From assembly GCF_030285625.1 (NCBI RefSeq), contig NZ_CP127294.1, positions 7,596,001 to 7,660,000 of the forward strand: a stretch of 64,000 nt of DNA. The letters are read 5' to 3'. The position numbers and the translations under genes are program-made. Shown here piece after piece: positions 41,593 through 50,445 of the stretch. This DNA is from Amycolatopsis sp. 2-15. Its GTDB lineage: Bacteria > Actinomycetota > Actinomycetes > Mycobacteriales > Pseudonocardiaceae. A model generated the notes under the pieces. The model was not told the DNA's origin and ran no database searches. It saw nothing but the letters and a program-made list of their open reading frames with translations. Each line of letters starts with the position of its first letter. The first letter of the stretch is position 1.

Positions 41593-43616
41593 CGACACCG
41601 GGGCCCGCGCACCTGGACGAGCTGACCGGCTCGCTCTCGCTGTACTACCGGGCGTTGTGCGGGCGGGGCTGCGAACTGGTGCCCTACGACGACGAGGCCG
41701 AACTTCGCCAGCGGCCCGACACCGCGACGACCGTGCGGCTCCCGCCGCACGTGCACGCGGGACCGTCGTGGTACCAGGTGGCGCTGACGCACCGGGCGCT
41801 GCACCACGAACTCGGCACGTTCGACCTCGACCTCGAGCGGCCGGAGCCCTTCTTCCGGCGGCTGCGCCCGGCCGGCCTCAGCGGCAGGCTCGACCGCTTC
41901 GCCGGCCTGTTCGGCCGCACGGCGCTCGCGGTCGAGGTGTTCACCGTGCTCGAAGACCTGCGCGTGGACACCGCGGCGCTGCGGCTGTTCCCCGGTCTGG
42001 CCCCGGTCTACGAGCGGGTGCGCGCCGACGAGCTGGCGACGAGGCCGGATCTCGCCGAGCTGCCGGCCCGCTCCGCGGCGGCCGAGGCGCTCGTCCGGCT
42101 GAGCCTCGGCGCCACCTCGATCCGGCTGCCGCCGGCACTGCATCCGGCGCTCGCCCGGATGGCCGCCGTGGCCCGGGTCCTCACCGACCGGGAGTCCACT
42201 GTGGAATCGACGGCCGAGGCAACGCTCCGGTGCTACGGCATATTGGCGCGGCTGCCCAACCTCGCCCCGGCGGCCGGCGTGGGCGAAGAGGTCGCCTTCA
42301 CAGAATCCGAGGTGGACGACGGGTTCACGCTGCCGGGGAGCGAGTTCCGGCTCGAAGGGGACGAGGTGTTCGACGTCCGGTTCGCGCCCGTGCGCTACCG
42401 CGACGTGCCCGGTCCCCGGTACCTCGGCTTGTCGGCCTCCGGCATGCCGCTCACCGAAGCGATCCTGCGGATGACCGGCGAGGAAGCGCAGGCGGCCGAC
42501 GAGTTCACCGAACGCTCGCTGGCGGCCGAGAGCGGGCAGGTCGACGTCACGACGGTCGAGCGCCCGCCCGAGCCACTGCCGCACGACCACGGCCCGGACC
42601 TGGAAAACCACCACCACGGGGAAACCGGGCCCGTGCAGGCGAACGGACGGCACGAGTTCGCCTACCCCGAGTGGGACCACCGCGCCGGCCGGTACCTGGC
42701 CGACTGGTGCCTGGTCCGGGAGAAGCGGCCCCGGTCGGGGCGCAGCGGCCGCGCGCACCGCGACGCACTCGGGCGCAACCGCGCGCTGCTGCCCGCGCTG
42801 ACCGCGCAGCTGGAACGCATGGCTCCGCTCGGTCGCCGCCGGCGCACGCGGCTACGCCACGGCGACGACCTCGACCTCGATGCCTGCGTGGAGGCCATGG
42901 CCGACCTGCGGACCGGACGGACGCCGGGGGAAGCCGTGTACAGCGCGCTCGAACCGGTGGCCCGCGAGGTGGCCGTGGCGTTCGCGCTGGACCTGAGCTC
43001 GTCGACGGCCGAACGCCTGCCCGAGCGCGACGACGGGATCCGCCGGATCCTCGACCTGGAACGGGAGTCGGTCGCGTTGCTCCTCGAAGCGGTGGAGCGG
43101 GTCGGCGACAGCTACGGCATCTACGGCTTCTCCGGCACCGGCCGCGAGGACGTCGTGGTTTCGGTCGTGAAGTCCCTCGACGAGCGGCGCACCCCGGCGA
43201 CCCTGCGGCGGCTCGACGGGCTCGTGCCGCAGCACACGACCCGGATGGGCCCGGCCATCCGCCACCTCACCCGCCGGCTCGCCACGCACGGCGCGCCCTC
43301 GAAGCTGCTCGTGCTGGTTTCCGACGGTCGTCCGTTCGACCTCGACTACGGACAGCAGTACGGCGAGGACGCCGTGCTGGACTACGCGCTCGCCGACACC
43401 ACCCGCGCGCTCGCCGAAGCCCGGCGCGCCGGTGTCCGCCCCTACCTCATCACCGTCGACCCGGCGGGCGGCGATTACCTGCGGACGATGTGCGACCCGG
43501 ACACCTACCACGTGATCGCCGATCCCCGTGACCTGCCGGTGGCTCTCGCCCGGCTGTACGTCACCGCCCGGCGGGCGTGGCCCGCGACGCAGAGCCCGGA
43601 CTCAGTGCGGCCGTGA
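41589..43616 (+). CDS. VWA-domain protein, CbbO/NorD-like activase partner
   Basis: 675 aa. The C-terminal 230 residues form a von Willebrand A domain with MIDAS DLSSST (DxSxS) and the later KLLVLVSDGRPFD. The N-terminal region (LHHELGTFDLDLERPEPFF; EVFTVLEDLRVDTAALRL with the typical ED-R motif of CbbO/NorD) binds cargo and the AAA+ ring. The middle is His- and Asp-rich (HDHGPDLENHHHGE), which could bind metal. ATGA overlap with the CbbQ-like gene. Together the pair is a complete AAA+/VWA remodelling machine. Confidence 0.9.
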   Translation: MTTPGPAHLDELTGSLSLYYRALCGRGCELVPYDDEAELRQRPDTATTVRLPPHVHAGPSWYQVALTHRALHHELGTFDLDLERPEPFFRRLRPAGLSGRLDRFAGLFGRTALAVEVFTVLEDLRVDTAALRLFPGLAPVYERVRADELATRPDLAELPARSAAAEALVRLSLGATSIRLPPALHPALARMAAVARVLTDRESTVESTAEATLRCYGILARLPNLAPAAGVGEEVAFTESEVDDGFTLPGSEFRLEGDEVFDVRFAPVRYRDVPGPRYLGLSASGMPLTEAILRMTGEEAQAADEFTERSLAAESGQVDVTTVERPPEPLPHDHGPDLENHHHGETGPVQANGRHEFAYPEWDHRAGRYLADWCLVREKRPRSGRSGRAHRDALGRNRALLPALTAQLERMAPLGRRRRTRLRHGDDLDLDACVEAMADLRTGRTPGEAVYSALEPVAREVAVAFALDLSSSTAERLPERDDGIRRILDLERESVALLLEAVERVGDSYGIYGFSGTGREDVVVSVVKSLDERRTPATLRRLDGLVPQHTTRMGPAIRHLTRRLATHGAPSKLLVLVSDGRPFDLDYGQQYGEDAVLDYALADTTRALAEARRAGVRPYLITVDPAGGDYLRTMCDPDTYHVIADPRDLPVALARLYVTARRAWPATQSPDSVRP

Positions 43617-45917
43617 GAGGTCGCCGGGCCGGAAGCCTTCAAGCGTCGAGCTGACGAGCCCGTCGAACTGGTCCTTGTCCTCACGCGGGTAGACCCAGCG
43701 CAACGCGGCCATCGACGCGGATCCCGTGAACCCGCGTTCGTAGAAGATCTTGCCGTCGTCCTCGTAGCCGGAAACCGAGTACCGGTCGCCCTCGACCTTC
43801 TGATACGTCACTCGCCCGCCGCCCGCTTCCACCGCGGCGACCGCACCGGCCAGTGCCTGGGCCGCGGACTGGTTCGAGTTGGCGCCCCACACCGTCAGCG
43901 TCGCGTCGGCATCGGAGTTGGTGAACGTCATCCCGTCCCCGTTCGGCGGGGTGTACGGGGTCGCCAGGTAACTCTCGGAAATCAGCGCGGTGAAACCGAA
44001 CCGGGGGTTCGTGTACGTGGGCCCCTCCGCGGACTGTCCTGTAGAGGGCACAGAGGGCGTAGAGGTCGCAGTGGGCGTCGACGGTGTCGGGGAGAGCGAA
44101 GTCGAAGGCGGCGGCGAGGCCGGCGCCGCCTTGCCGAGCGTCGCCAGGAACTTCGGCTGGATCAGATCGCCGACTTCGCCGTACGGCACGGTCACGGTCT
44201 CCTGCCCGTCCGCCGTGGTGGCGCCGAGCTCGTACCACAGGATCTCGAACTGGACTCCGGTCTCGGTGAACCCGAAGTCGGCGCCCGGCACGTGGTCGCC
44301 GCCCGCGGTGCTGTTCGCGGCGTCGATGTCCACCTTGCGGCCTTCCTCGCCGACCGCCGGCTCGCGGCGGAACCCGTACTTCGTGTGCGGTTCGAGCCGT
44401 TGGGTGAGCGTCTGCATCCCGGCCGCGGTCAGCACTTCGGGCCGGAAAACCTCGCGGGGTCCGAGGGTCTGCCCGGTGCCGAGGTCGACGGTCGTCGTTT
44501 CGGGGAACCGCCAGGTCGGGTGCGACAGCACGGACGAGTCGAGATCGTGTTGGTACCGCACGGAAAGCAGCCTCGGCGTCTGCAGCAGGATCCGGGCCGT
44601 CGTGTGCGCCGCGGCCGTGTCGCCCGCTTCCTGGAACCGGTCGCGATAGTCGGACACCCCGTCGCGGATCGCCTTGAGCCGCTTGTCGACCGGTGCCCGC
44701 AACGCGTCGTTGATCCGTTGCCGGACCGCGGGATCCGGTCCGCCGGACACCTGCGGGAACTGAAGGTCGTAGGTGACCGGCAGCGCCTGGTCCCGTCCGG
44801 ACGTGGTCTGCAGGCTGACGGTGAGCGCCGCCGCTTGCGCGGGCGGATCGTCGTGGTTGCCGAAGATCGCCATTCCCCCGGCGACGAGCGCGCCGACGAT
44901 CAGCACCGCGGCGGCGATCTTGCCGGCGATCACCGCGGTCGCGCCCGCCCCGGTGCCCGTGGCCGGCACCCCGCCCCCGACCCCGCCGGCCACAGCACCG
45001 GCGCCGGCGCCGATCGGGGCGGCCGCCGTCCCGGCGGTGGCCAGGAGCGCCAAGGGCGTCAGCGCCGTCAGCGCGGCGGCCGAGGTGGCCAGCCGCTTCC
45101 AGCCGCGCTTCTCCCAGTTCTTCCCGTAGGCCTTGCGGGCGACGGCTTCCAGCTCGGTCACGAAAGCGTCCGCGGTGGCCGGTCGCCACGCCGGGTCCTT
45201 CGCCATCCCTCGCGCGATCAAGGGGCGCAACGCCTCGGGCACCGCGTCCACGGGCACCGGCGCCGCTTGGTGCAGCGAGCGCAGCCCTTCGGTCGTGTCC
45301 GCCCGGAACGGCATCTGCCCCGTGACGCACTGGTAGAACACGCAGGTCGCCGCGTACACGTCGGTGGCGGGCACCCCGGGCTGCCCGGACCACTGCTCCG
45401 GCGCCATGTACGACGGTGAACCGGCCGTCAGCCCATTGTGACCGTCCAAAGTGGCGAGTCCGAAGTCGACCAGCTTCGACTCGCCTTCCCGGGACACCAG
45501 CACGTTTCCCGGTTTGTAGTCCCGGTGGACCACCCCGGCCGCGTGGGCGTCGGCGAGGCCGAGCAGCGAGCCCTTCAGAATGGCCAGGGCCGATTCGGGG
45601 ACGAGCACGTTCTCGGCCGCCAGCAGCGCGCGCAGCGACACCCCGGGCACCGCCTCCATGACCAGCGCGGCGCCGTCCGGCGTCTCCACGAAGTCGAAGA
45701 GCCGGACGACGTGCGGGCTCCGGACGCCGGACAACAGCCACGCCTCGCGCCGGAACCCGTCCGCGATCCCCGCGTCGGCGAGGTACTCCGCCCGCAGGTA
45801 CTTGATCGCCGCCATCCGCCCCGAGGCCTCGTGCTTGGCCAGCACGACCCGGCCGAAGCCGCCGATGCCGAGCACGTCCACCTCGGTGAACCCGGGCACA
45901 CGCCAGGTGTCGCTCAT
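43602..45917 (-). CDS. Membrane serine/threonine protein kinase (PknB type)
   Basis: 771 aa. Kinase domain in the first 270 residues: G-loop DVLGIGGFGRVV, catalytic lysine in AAIKYL, HRDYKPGNV, DFGLA, SYMAPEQWSG. A membrane segment near residue 360 (AAAVLIVGALVAGGMAIFG) follows a Gly/Ala-rich linker. The outside part has a DUF3298/RsiV-like region with DLQFPQVSGG and WYELGATTADGQET, then a Thr/Ser/Pro spacer and a terminal domain. The kinase senses something outside the cell and phosphorylates proteins inside. ATG at 45917. Its 3' end overlaps the CbbO-like gene by 15 bases in convergent orientation. Lies inside the island but has no visible link to catabolism. Confidence 0.92.
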   Translation of the reverse strand: MSDTWRVPGFTEVDVLGIGGFGRVVLAKHEASGRMAAIKYLRAEYLADAGIADGFRREAWLLSGVRSPHVVRLFDFVETPDGAALVMEAVPGVSLRALLAAENVLVPESALAILKGSLLGLADAHAAGVVHRDYKPGNVLVSREGESKLVDFGLATLDGHNGLTAGSPSYMAPEQWSGQPGVPATDVYAATCVFYQCVTGQMPFRADTTEGLRSLHQAAPVPVDAVPEALRPLIARGMAKDPAWRPATADAFVTELEAVARKAYGKNWEKRGWKRLATSAAALTALTPLALLATAGTAAAPIGAGAGAVAGGVGGGVPATGTGAGATAVIAGKIAAAVLIVGALVAGGMAIFGNHDDPPAQAAALTVSLQTTSGRDQALPVTYDLQFPQVSGGPDPAVRQRINDALRAPVDKRLKAIRDGVSDYRDRFQEAGDTAAAHTTARILLQTPRLLSVRYQHDLDSSVLSHPTWRFPETTTVDLGTGQTLGPREVFRPEVLTAAGMQTLTQRLEPHTKYGFRREPAVGEEGRKVDIDAANSTAGGDHVPGADFGFTETGVQFEILWYELGATTADGQETVTVPYGEVGDLIQPKFLATLGKAAPASPPPSTSLSPTPSTPTATSTPSVPSTGQSAEGPTYTNPRFGFTALISESYLATPYTPPNGDGMTFTNSDADATLTVWGANSNQSAAQALAGAVAAVEAGGGRVTYQKVEGDRYSVSGYEDDGKIFYERGFTGSASMAALRWVYPREDKDQFDGLVSSTLEGFRPGDLSRPH

Positions 45918-46075
45918 CCCCGCCCGTTTCCCCTCACGGTCACGACCTTCCCCCCGCCCGCGCGAATCGCGGAGGACATCAGACCACGGCCGGGGGATCC
46001 GCACTACCGGAATGTGGCATTTTGTGCGAAGTCGTCACACTTGTGGGGCGCCGCGCTCGAAGCCGCGGCCGGTGA

Positions 46076-47320
46076 TCAGGCCTGCGTCGGCTCCTCGGCC
46101 CGCGCCGCGGCGTACTTGCGCACCGGGTTCGCCCGGCCGAAGTGGCCCACGGCGAAGGCGGCGGTCGCGAGCCCGCCGATCATCAGCGCGAGCACCGGAC
46201 CGATCGCCGCGGCGACGCCACCGATCACGGTGTCGCCCAGGGCGGGGCCGCCGCGCGAGGCCATCTGGTAGATCGCGGAAACCCGCCCGCGCAGCGAATC
46301 CGGCGTCTCGAGCTGCACCGCCGCCTGCCGGATCGTCGTGGCCATCGCGTCGAACGCACCGAGCAACAGGCACGCGACCAGCGCGATCAGGAGCCCGGCG
46401 GCCCAGGCGAGCAGGACGGCACTCAGGCCGTACGCGATCGTCGAAGCGAGGAGGACCTTGCCGAGCCGTTTGCTGCGGTCGACCACCCGGAAGACCGTGT
46501 ACGTCGCGACGAGAGCGCCTGCTGACGGTGCCGCCGAGAGCAGCCCGTAGGCCGTGGCGCCGAGGTGGAACCGGTCGATCGCCAGGGAGGGCAGGAGGAC
46601 CCGGTAGCCCGCGAAGACGGTCGCCACCAGGTCGAGCAGCACCATCTGCCACACGATCCGTCTCCCCAGGACGAACCGGACCCCCTCCGCGAGCTGCTCC
46701 CGCAGCGTGATGTGCTCGCCCGCCCCGGGCAGGTGCGGAATCCGCAGGAGCGCCAAGGTGAGCATCAGCAGGAGGTAGGTCACCGCGTCGACGGCGTACA
46801 TCAGGCCCGGCCCGCTGACGGCGATGAGCACACCGGAGAGCGCGGGGCCGAGGAGCACGGCGAGCTCCCGAGATGGGTTGAGCAACGCGAAGGCCTGCGG
46901 CAGTTGGGCACGCGGGACCAGGGCGGGGATCAGGGCTTGGCGGGCGGGCTGGTCGAAACTGGCCGCCGCGGTGGTGAGTACGACCGAGCCGACCACCTGC
47001 ACGACGTCGACGTGACCGGTGAAGCTCGTCGCCGCGAGCGCGAGCGCCACGACCATGGCCACGGCTTGCGACCACTGGAGGAGCTTGCGCCGGTCCACCC
47101 GGTCCGCGTAGACGCCGGCCAACGGACTGAGCACCACCAGCGCCACGACCTGCGCGGCTCCCACCAGCCCGGTCTGCGCCACCGAACCGGAGAGCTCGTA
47201 GACCTGGTAGAGGTTGGCCGCGATCGTGCCCCGGCTGCCGATCTGCGAGAGGACGACGCCGCCCCAGTAGAAGTCGAAGTCGCGGTTGCGCAGGACCTCG
47301 GCGACCTTCATGGTCGTCAT
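46076..47320 (-). CDS. MFS transporter (EntS-like exporter type)
   Basis: 414 aa, 10-12 membrane segments. N-terminal VLRNRDFDFYWGGVVLSQIG and the loop LAGVYADRVDRRKLLQWSQ are characteristic of the MFS group that includes enterobactin and macrolide exporters; later DSLRGRVSAIYQMASRGGPALGD. Likely exports an intermediate or siderophore-like compound. Start: ATG at 47320; another ATG nine bases downstream is possible. Divergent from the bicupin gene with an island operator in between. Confidence 0.83.
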   Translation of the reverse strand: MTTMKVAEVLRNRDFDFYWGGVVLSQIGSRGTIAANLYQVYELSGSVAQTGLVGAAQVVALVVLSPLAGVYADRVDRRKLLQWSQAVAMVVALALAATSFTGHVDVVQVVGSVVLTTAAASFDQPARQALIPALVPRAQLPQAFALLNPSRELAVLLGPALSGVLIAVSGPGLMYAVDAVTYLLLMLTLALLRIPHLPGAGEHITLREQLAEGVRFVLGRRIVWQMVLLDLVATVFAGYRVLLPSLAIDRFHLGATAYGLLSAAPSAGALVATYTVFRVVDRSKRLGKVLLASTIAYGLSAVLLAWAAGLLIALVACLLLGAFDAMATTIRQAAVQLETPDSLRGRVSAIYQMASRGGPALGDTVIGGVAAAIGPVLALMIGGLATAAFAVGHFGRANPVRKYAAARAEEPTQA

Positions 47321-47330
47321 ATTGCCTGAT

Positions 47331-47347
47331 GGTATGACCAAAAGTCC
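47331..47347. promoter_or_regulatory. Island operator site 4
   Basis: GGTAT-gaccaaa-AGTCC, 17 bp, 11 bases upstream of the MFS start and 71 before the bicupin start. Its inner TGGTATGACCA is the reverse complement of TGGTCATACCA in the site at 35096. Confidence 0.58.
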
Positions 47348-47417
47348 ATGCTTGCCGCCGGGCGCCCGGCGGACCACAATGCGAAAGGTAAAATGGTCCG
47401 CCCAATCAGGAGGCTCG

Positions 47418-48488
47418 GTGTCGACGAAGACCACGACGAAGACCACCCACTACCACCAGCAGAAAGCCCGGCGGGCGAAGTTCCTGGAGGACTGGCGCGA
47501 CAACCACCGCACGGTCATCCGCGGCGACGACGTCAAAGTGGAGCAGACCGCGCGGGGCATGCGCACCGGCGTCTACATGGGTGAGGACGGCGACAACCCG
47601 ACCCGCTCCATCGACGCCCTCGTGCACGAGGTCGACCACGGCGTCGTCACCACGATCCACCGGCACTCCTGGGACGCGATGGTGCTCGGCGTCGGCGGCC
47701 GGGGCTGGCTCGAGATCGACGGCGAGCGGGTGCACGTCGCCCCCGGAGACTCGGCCCACATCCCCGCGTGGGCGTGGCACCGCTCGGGCAACGACCAGGA
47801 CGAGACGTTCCGCTACCTCACGTTCTCCAGCGAACCGCTGCTCGCCACCATGGGCATGTCGATCCTCGACGACCGCGGGCACGAGCCGGTCGAGAACCTC
47901 CCCGGCCGGCCCGAGTTCAGCGCGCCCGACGTGCAGGGTGACGACGCATACGCCCGTCGCCTGCGCCGCCTCGGCAAGGAGCAGCAGAAGCGCCGCAGCG
48001 GCCGGCTCCACACCGACTGGGACGAACTCGAAATGCTCAACACCCCGCGCGGCACCCGCACGACCTTCCTCCTCGACCGCGCCATCGGCTACCAGGCTTC
48101 CGGCATCACGATGGCGATGTTCGAGATCGGCCAGGGCCGGCAGCAGTCGATGCACCGCCACGCCGGCGAGGCCTGGCTGTACGTGGTCGAAGGCGACGGT
48201 CACTCCTACCTCGGCACCGAGCCGGAGGGCGGGGAGAACCACCCGTGGAAGAAGGGCGACCTGATCGTGGTCGACCACTTCCTGTGGCACCAGCACTTCA
48301 ACGACTCGAAGGAAAACACCGCGCGAGTCGTCCGCATCCACATGTTCGACAGCCTGCTCGAGACGATGCGGGCGCTGATGGATCCCGCGGTGCTCTTCGA
48401 AGAGCCGCCGGACCACATCCGCGACGCCCAGGCCGGCGACGTCACCACGATCGTGTGGCCCGCCCTCGACCGGCCGTCCTGGCCGTGA
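47418..48488 (+). CDS. Bicupin protein (putative metal-dependent dioxygenase)
   Basis: 356 aa with two cupins. Domain 1: VVTTIHRHSWDAMVLGVGGRG and SAHIPAWAWHRSGN. Domain 2: QQSMHRHAGEAWLYVVEGDGH and GDLIVVDHFLWHQHFND, with a full set of His/Glu ligands. A long charged linker (YARRLRRLGKEQQKRRSGR) separates them. Domain 2 resembles the monocupin at 29394. Could cleave an aromatic ring or act as an isomerase. GTG start with AGGAGG upstream; the stop overlaps the start of the AAA ATPase. Confidence 0.82.
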   Translation: MSTKTTTKTTHYHQQKARRAKFLEDWRDNHRTVIRGDDVKVEQTARGMRTGVYMGEDGDNPTRSIDALVHEVDHGVVTTIHRHSWDAMVLGVGGRGWLEIDGERVHVAPGDSAHIPAWAWHRSGNDQDETFRYLTFSSEPLLATMGMSILDDRGHEPVENLPGRPEFSAPDVQGDDAYARRLRRLGKEQQKRRSGRLHTDWDELEMLNTPRGTRTTFLLDRAIGYQASGITMAMFEIGQGRQQSMHRHAGEAWLYVVEGDGHSYLGTEPEGGENHPWKKGDLIVVDHFLWHQHFNDSKENTARVVRIHMFDSLLETMRALMDPAVLFEEPPDHIRDAQAGDVTTIVWPALDRPSWP

Positions 48489-49363
48489 GCGAGCGGACGC
48501 TCCCGCCCGGAGTCGTCGGACTGCACGCGCTCCCCTCGGACCACCACGACGGGCCGTGGGACTCGATGATCGTGCCGGCGGGCACCAAGGAGCGGCTGCT
48601 CGGCACCGCGCTGCTCGTCCTGCGGCAAGGCCGGTTGCTGAGCGGGCTCTCCGGCGCGCCGCACGGCCTGATCGTGCTGGCCGGTCCCCCGGGTACGGGC
48701 AAGACGACCCTCGCGCAGGGGCTCGCGCAGGCCGCCGCGCGGAAAATGGCCCCGCGCGGCGCCACCACGCTGGTCGAGGTCGACCCGCACGCGTTCCCGA
48801 GCGACATGCTCGGCGAAAGCCAGCGGGCCGTCTCACGCCTGTTCCTCGACACCCTGCCCGAGATCGCCGCGCGGCGGCCGCACACCGTGGTGGTGATCGA
48901 CGAGGTCGAAGCGCTCGCCGTGCGCCGGAGTTCGGCGTCGTTCGAGACCAACCCGGTCGACGTGCACCGCGCGACGGACGCCGTGCTGTCCGGTCTCGAC
49001 CAGCTTCGCGCGCAATGCCCGCACCTGGTTGTCGTGGCTACGACCAACTTCGTCGACGCGGTCGACGAGGCCGTGCTCTCGCGGGCCGACCTGGTCATGA
49101 ACACCACGCTGCCCGACGACGAGGTCATCGAGCGGATCGTCGCGTCCTCCCTGACCGAGCTGGCCGAGCAGTGGCCCGGCCTGGCGCCGCTTGCCCGCGA
49201 CGCCGATCTCCGCGCGGAGCTGGCCAAAGGCCTGCGGGGCCTCGACGGCCGGCGGGTCCGCAAGTCGATCCTCGCGGCGCTGACGCTGCGCACCGAGGTC
49301 GCCCTGGACCCCGAGCGGCTCACGGCCGACGACCTGCGCCGCGCGTCGCAATTCGACGGCTGA
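48485..49363 (+). CDS. AAA+ ATPase, Pch2/TRIP13-like
   Basis: 292 aa. Walker A LAGPPGTGKTTLAQGLAQAA, Walker B VVVIDEVEAL, sensor 1 LVVVATTNFVDAVDEAVLSRADLV, and a C-terminal lid with GLDGRRVRKSILAAL. The domain follows TRIP13/Pch2-type AAA+ proteins, which remodel HORMA proteins; in bacteria these are mostly found in CBASS defence. No HORMA, nucleotidyltransferase or CBASS effector is present here. Instead it is coupled by GTGA overlap to a bicupin enzyme. I infer a remodelling or metal-loading role for that enzyme. Ends at a strong bidirectional terminator. Confidence 0.85.
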   Translation: MSERTLPPGVVGLHALPSDHHDGPWDSMIVPAGTKERLLGTALLVLRQGRLLSGLSGAPHGLIVLAGPPGTGKTTLAQGLAQAAARKMAPRGATTLVEVDPHAFPSDMLGESQRAVSRLFLDTLPEIAARRPHTVVVIDEVEALAVRRSSASFETNPVDVHRATDAVLSGLDQLRAQCPHLVVVATTNFVDAVDEAVLSRADLVMNTTLPDDEVIERIVASSLTELAEQWPGLAPLARDADLRAELAKGLRGLDGRRVRKSILAALTLRTEVALDPERLTADDLRRASQFDG

Positions 49364-49376
49364 GGCCCAACGACGG

Positions 49377-49419
49377 ACGCGCGGTGCCGGGTCGGCGATC
49401 GACCCGGCACCGCGCGTTT
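49377..49419. terminator. Strong bidirectional terminator
   Basis: Perfect 18-bp stem (49377-49394 with 49400-49417) and five-base loop GCGAT, followed by TT. Sits between the convergent AAA ATPase and ABC binding-protein genes. Confidence 0.85.
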
Positions 49420-49426
49420 CCACGGC

Positions 49427-50407
49427 CTACTTGGTCCCGAACGCCTTGTCCACAAAGGACGAGTCGATGAGCGACGCGAGATCGACGTTGTCGACCCCGT
49501 TCACCGAGCCCTCCAGGGACTGCTGGGAGGACTTGAGCTGGTCCACCGTCGCCACCGGCGGGTCGGTGAGGACCTCGCCCGCGTAGTACTTCCAGGTCGC
49601 GTCGAGCGCGCGCTGGTCGGTGACCCCGAGGTGGGCGCCCAGGATCTTCGTCGAATACGCCTCGTCGGAGCGCTCGCGGTCGAACCCCTTCTTGAGGCCG
49701 GCCATGAACTTCCCCACGACGTCCGGGTGGTCCTTGAGGTACTCGGACGTGCTGGAGATGCCCACGTTGATGTTGGGGATCTTCTCCTTGGCCATGTCGA
49801 TCACCATGTGCAGACCGGCGTCTTCGAACTTGAGGCTGGCCGGCGGGTGCGTCGCGGAGGCGTCGATGGTCTTGGCCAGCAGCGCGTTGTTGACGTTCGT
49901 CACCGAGCCCAGCGGCACCAGGTTCACGTCACCGGGGTTGATGCCCAGCCTCTTCAGCGCCTGCAGGGTGCCGATGTACTGGGATCCGCTCTTCGTGGTG
50001 TAGCCGATCTTCTTGCCCCTGAGCTGAGCGGCGGTCGGCACGTTGGCGTAGATCTGGTACGGGAGCACCGGGGTGAGCGCGGCCAGCACCTTCACGTCAC
50101 CGCCCGCCGCGGTGCCGGCCACGATCTGGGAACCGCCCATCGAGGCGAGCTGCGTCTGGCCGGCGATGAGCGCCGGGTACCCCTGGTTGCTGTCGAGCTT
50201 GATGAGCTTGACGTCGAGCCCTTGCTCTTTGAAGTAGCCGGCTTCCGAAGCGATCCACAGGGGCAGCTCGTCGGCGACCTCTTCGCTGTAGCTGACCGTG
50301 ATGACACCACCGGCTCCGGCGTCCGACGAACCACCGCAGGCGGTCAGCGTCGAGGCCGCGAGCGCCACGGAAAGGGCGACGCCGAAGGCGCCAGACTTGA
50401 ACTTCAT
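49427..50407 (-). CDS. NitT/TauT-type ABC transporter substrate-binding lipoprotein
   Basis: 326 aa. Lipoprotein signal MKFKSGAFGVALSVALAAST with lipobox LTAC near residue 24. NMT1/SsuA-like fold: LPLWIASEAGYFKEQGLDV, YPALIAGQTQLASMGGSQIV, KIGYTTKSGSQYIGTLQAL, and LAKTIDASATHPPASLKFED. The family imports sulfonates, nitrate, thiamine precursors and aromatic acids such as phthalate. The third gene of its operon, 38 bases after the permease. Likely takes up the island's substrate. Confidence 0.87.
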   Translation of the reverse strand: MKFKSGAFGVALSVALAASTLTACGGSSDAGAGGVITVSYSEEVADELPLWIASEAGYFKEQGLDVKLIKLDSNQGYPALIAGQTQLASMGGSQIVAGTAAGGDVKVLAALTPVLPYQIYANVPTAAQLRGKKIGYTTKSGSQYIGTLQALKRLGINPGDVNLVPLGSVTNVNNALLAKTIDASATHPPASLKFEDAGLHMVIDMAKEKIPNINVGISSTSEYLKDHPDVVGKFMAGLKKGFDRERSDEAYSTKILGAHLGVTDQRALDATWKYYAGEVLTDPPVATVDQLKSSQQSLEGSVNGVDNVDLASLIDSSFVDKAFGTK

Positions 50408-50445
50408 TGTTCTGTCCTTCTGGGAATGGGCGGGGACGGGAAACG

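Noticed and set aside
40786..43616. Rubisco or nitric oxide reductase activation locus
   Set aside because: No cbbL/cbbS or norCB genes in the window, so the usual cargo of CbbQO/NorQD is absent here.
48485..49363. CBASS defence operon on the basis of a TRIP13-like ATPase
   Set aside because: No HORMA protein, CD-NTase or CBASS effector nearby; the ATPase is coupled to a bicupin instead.
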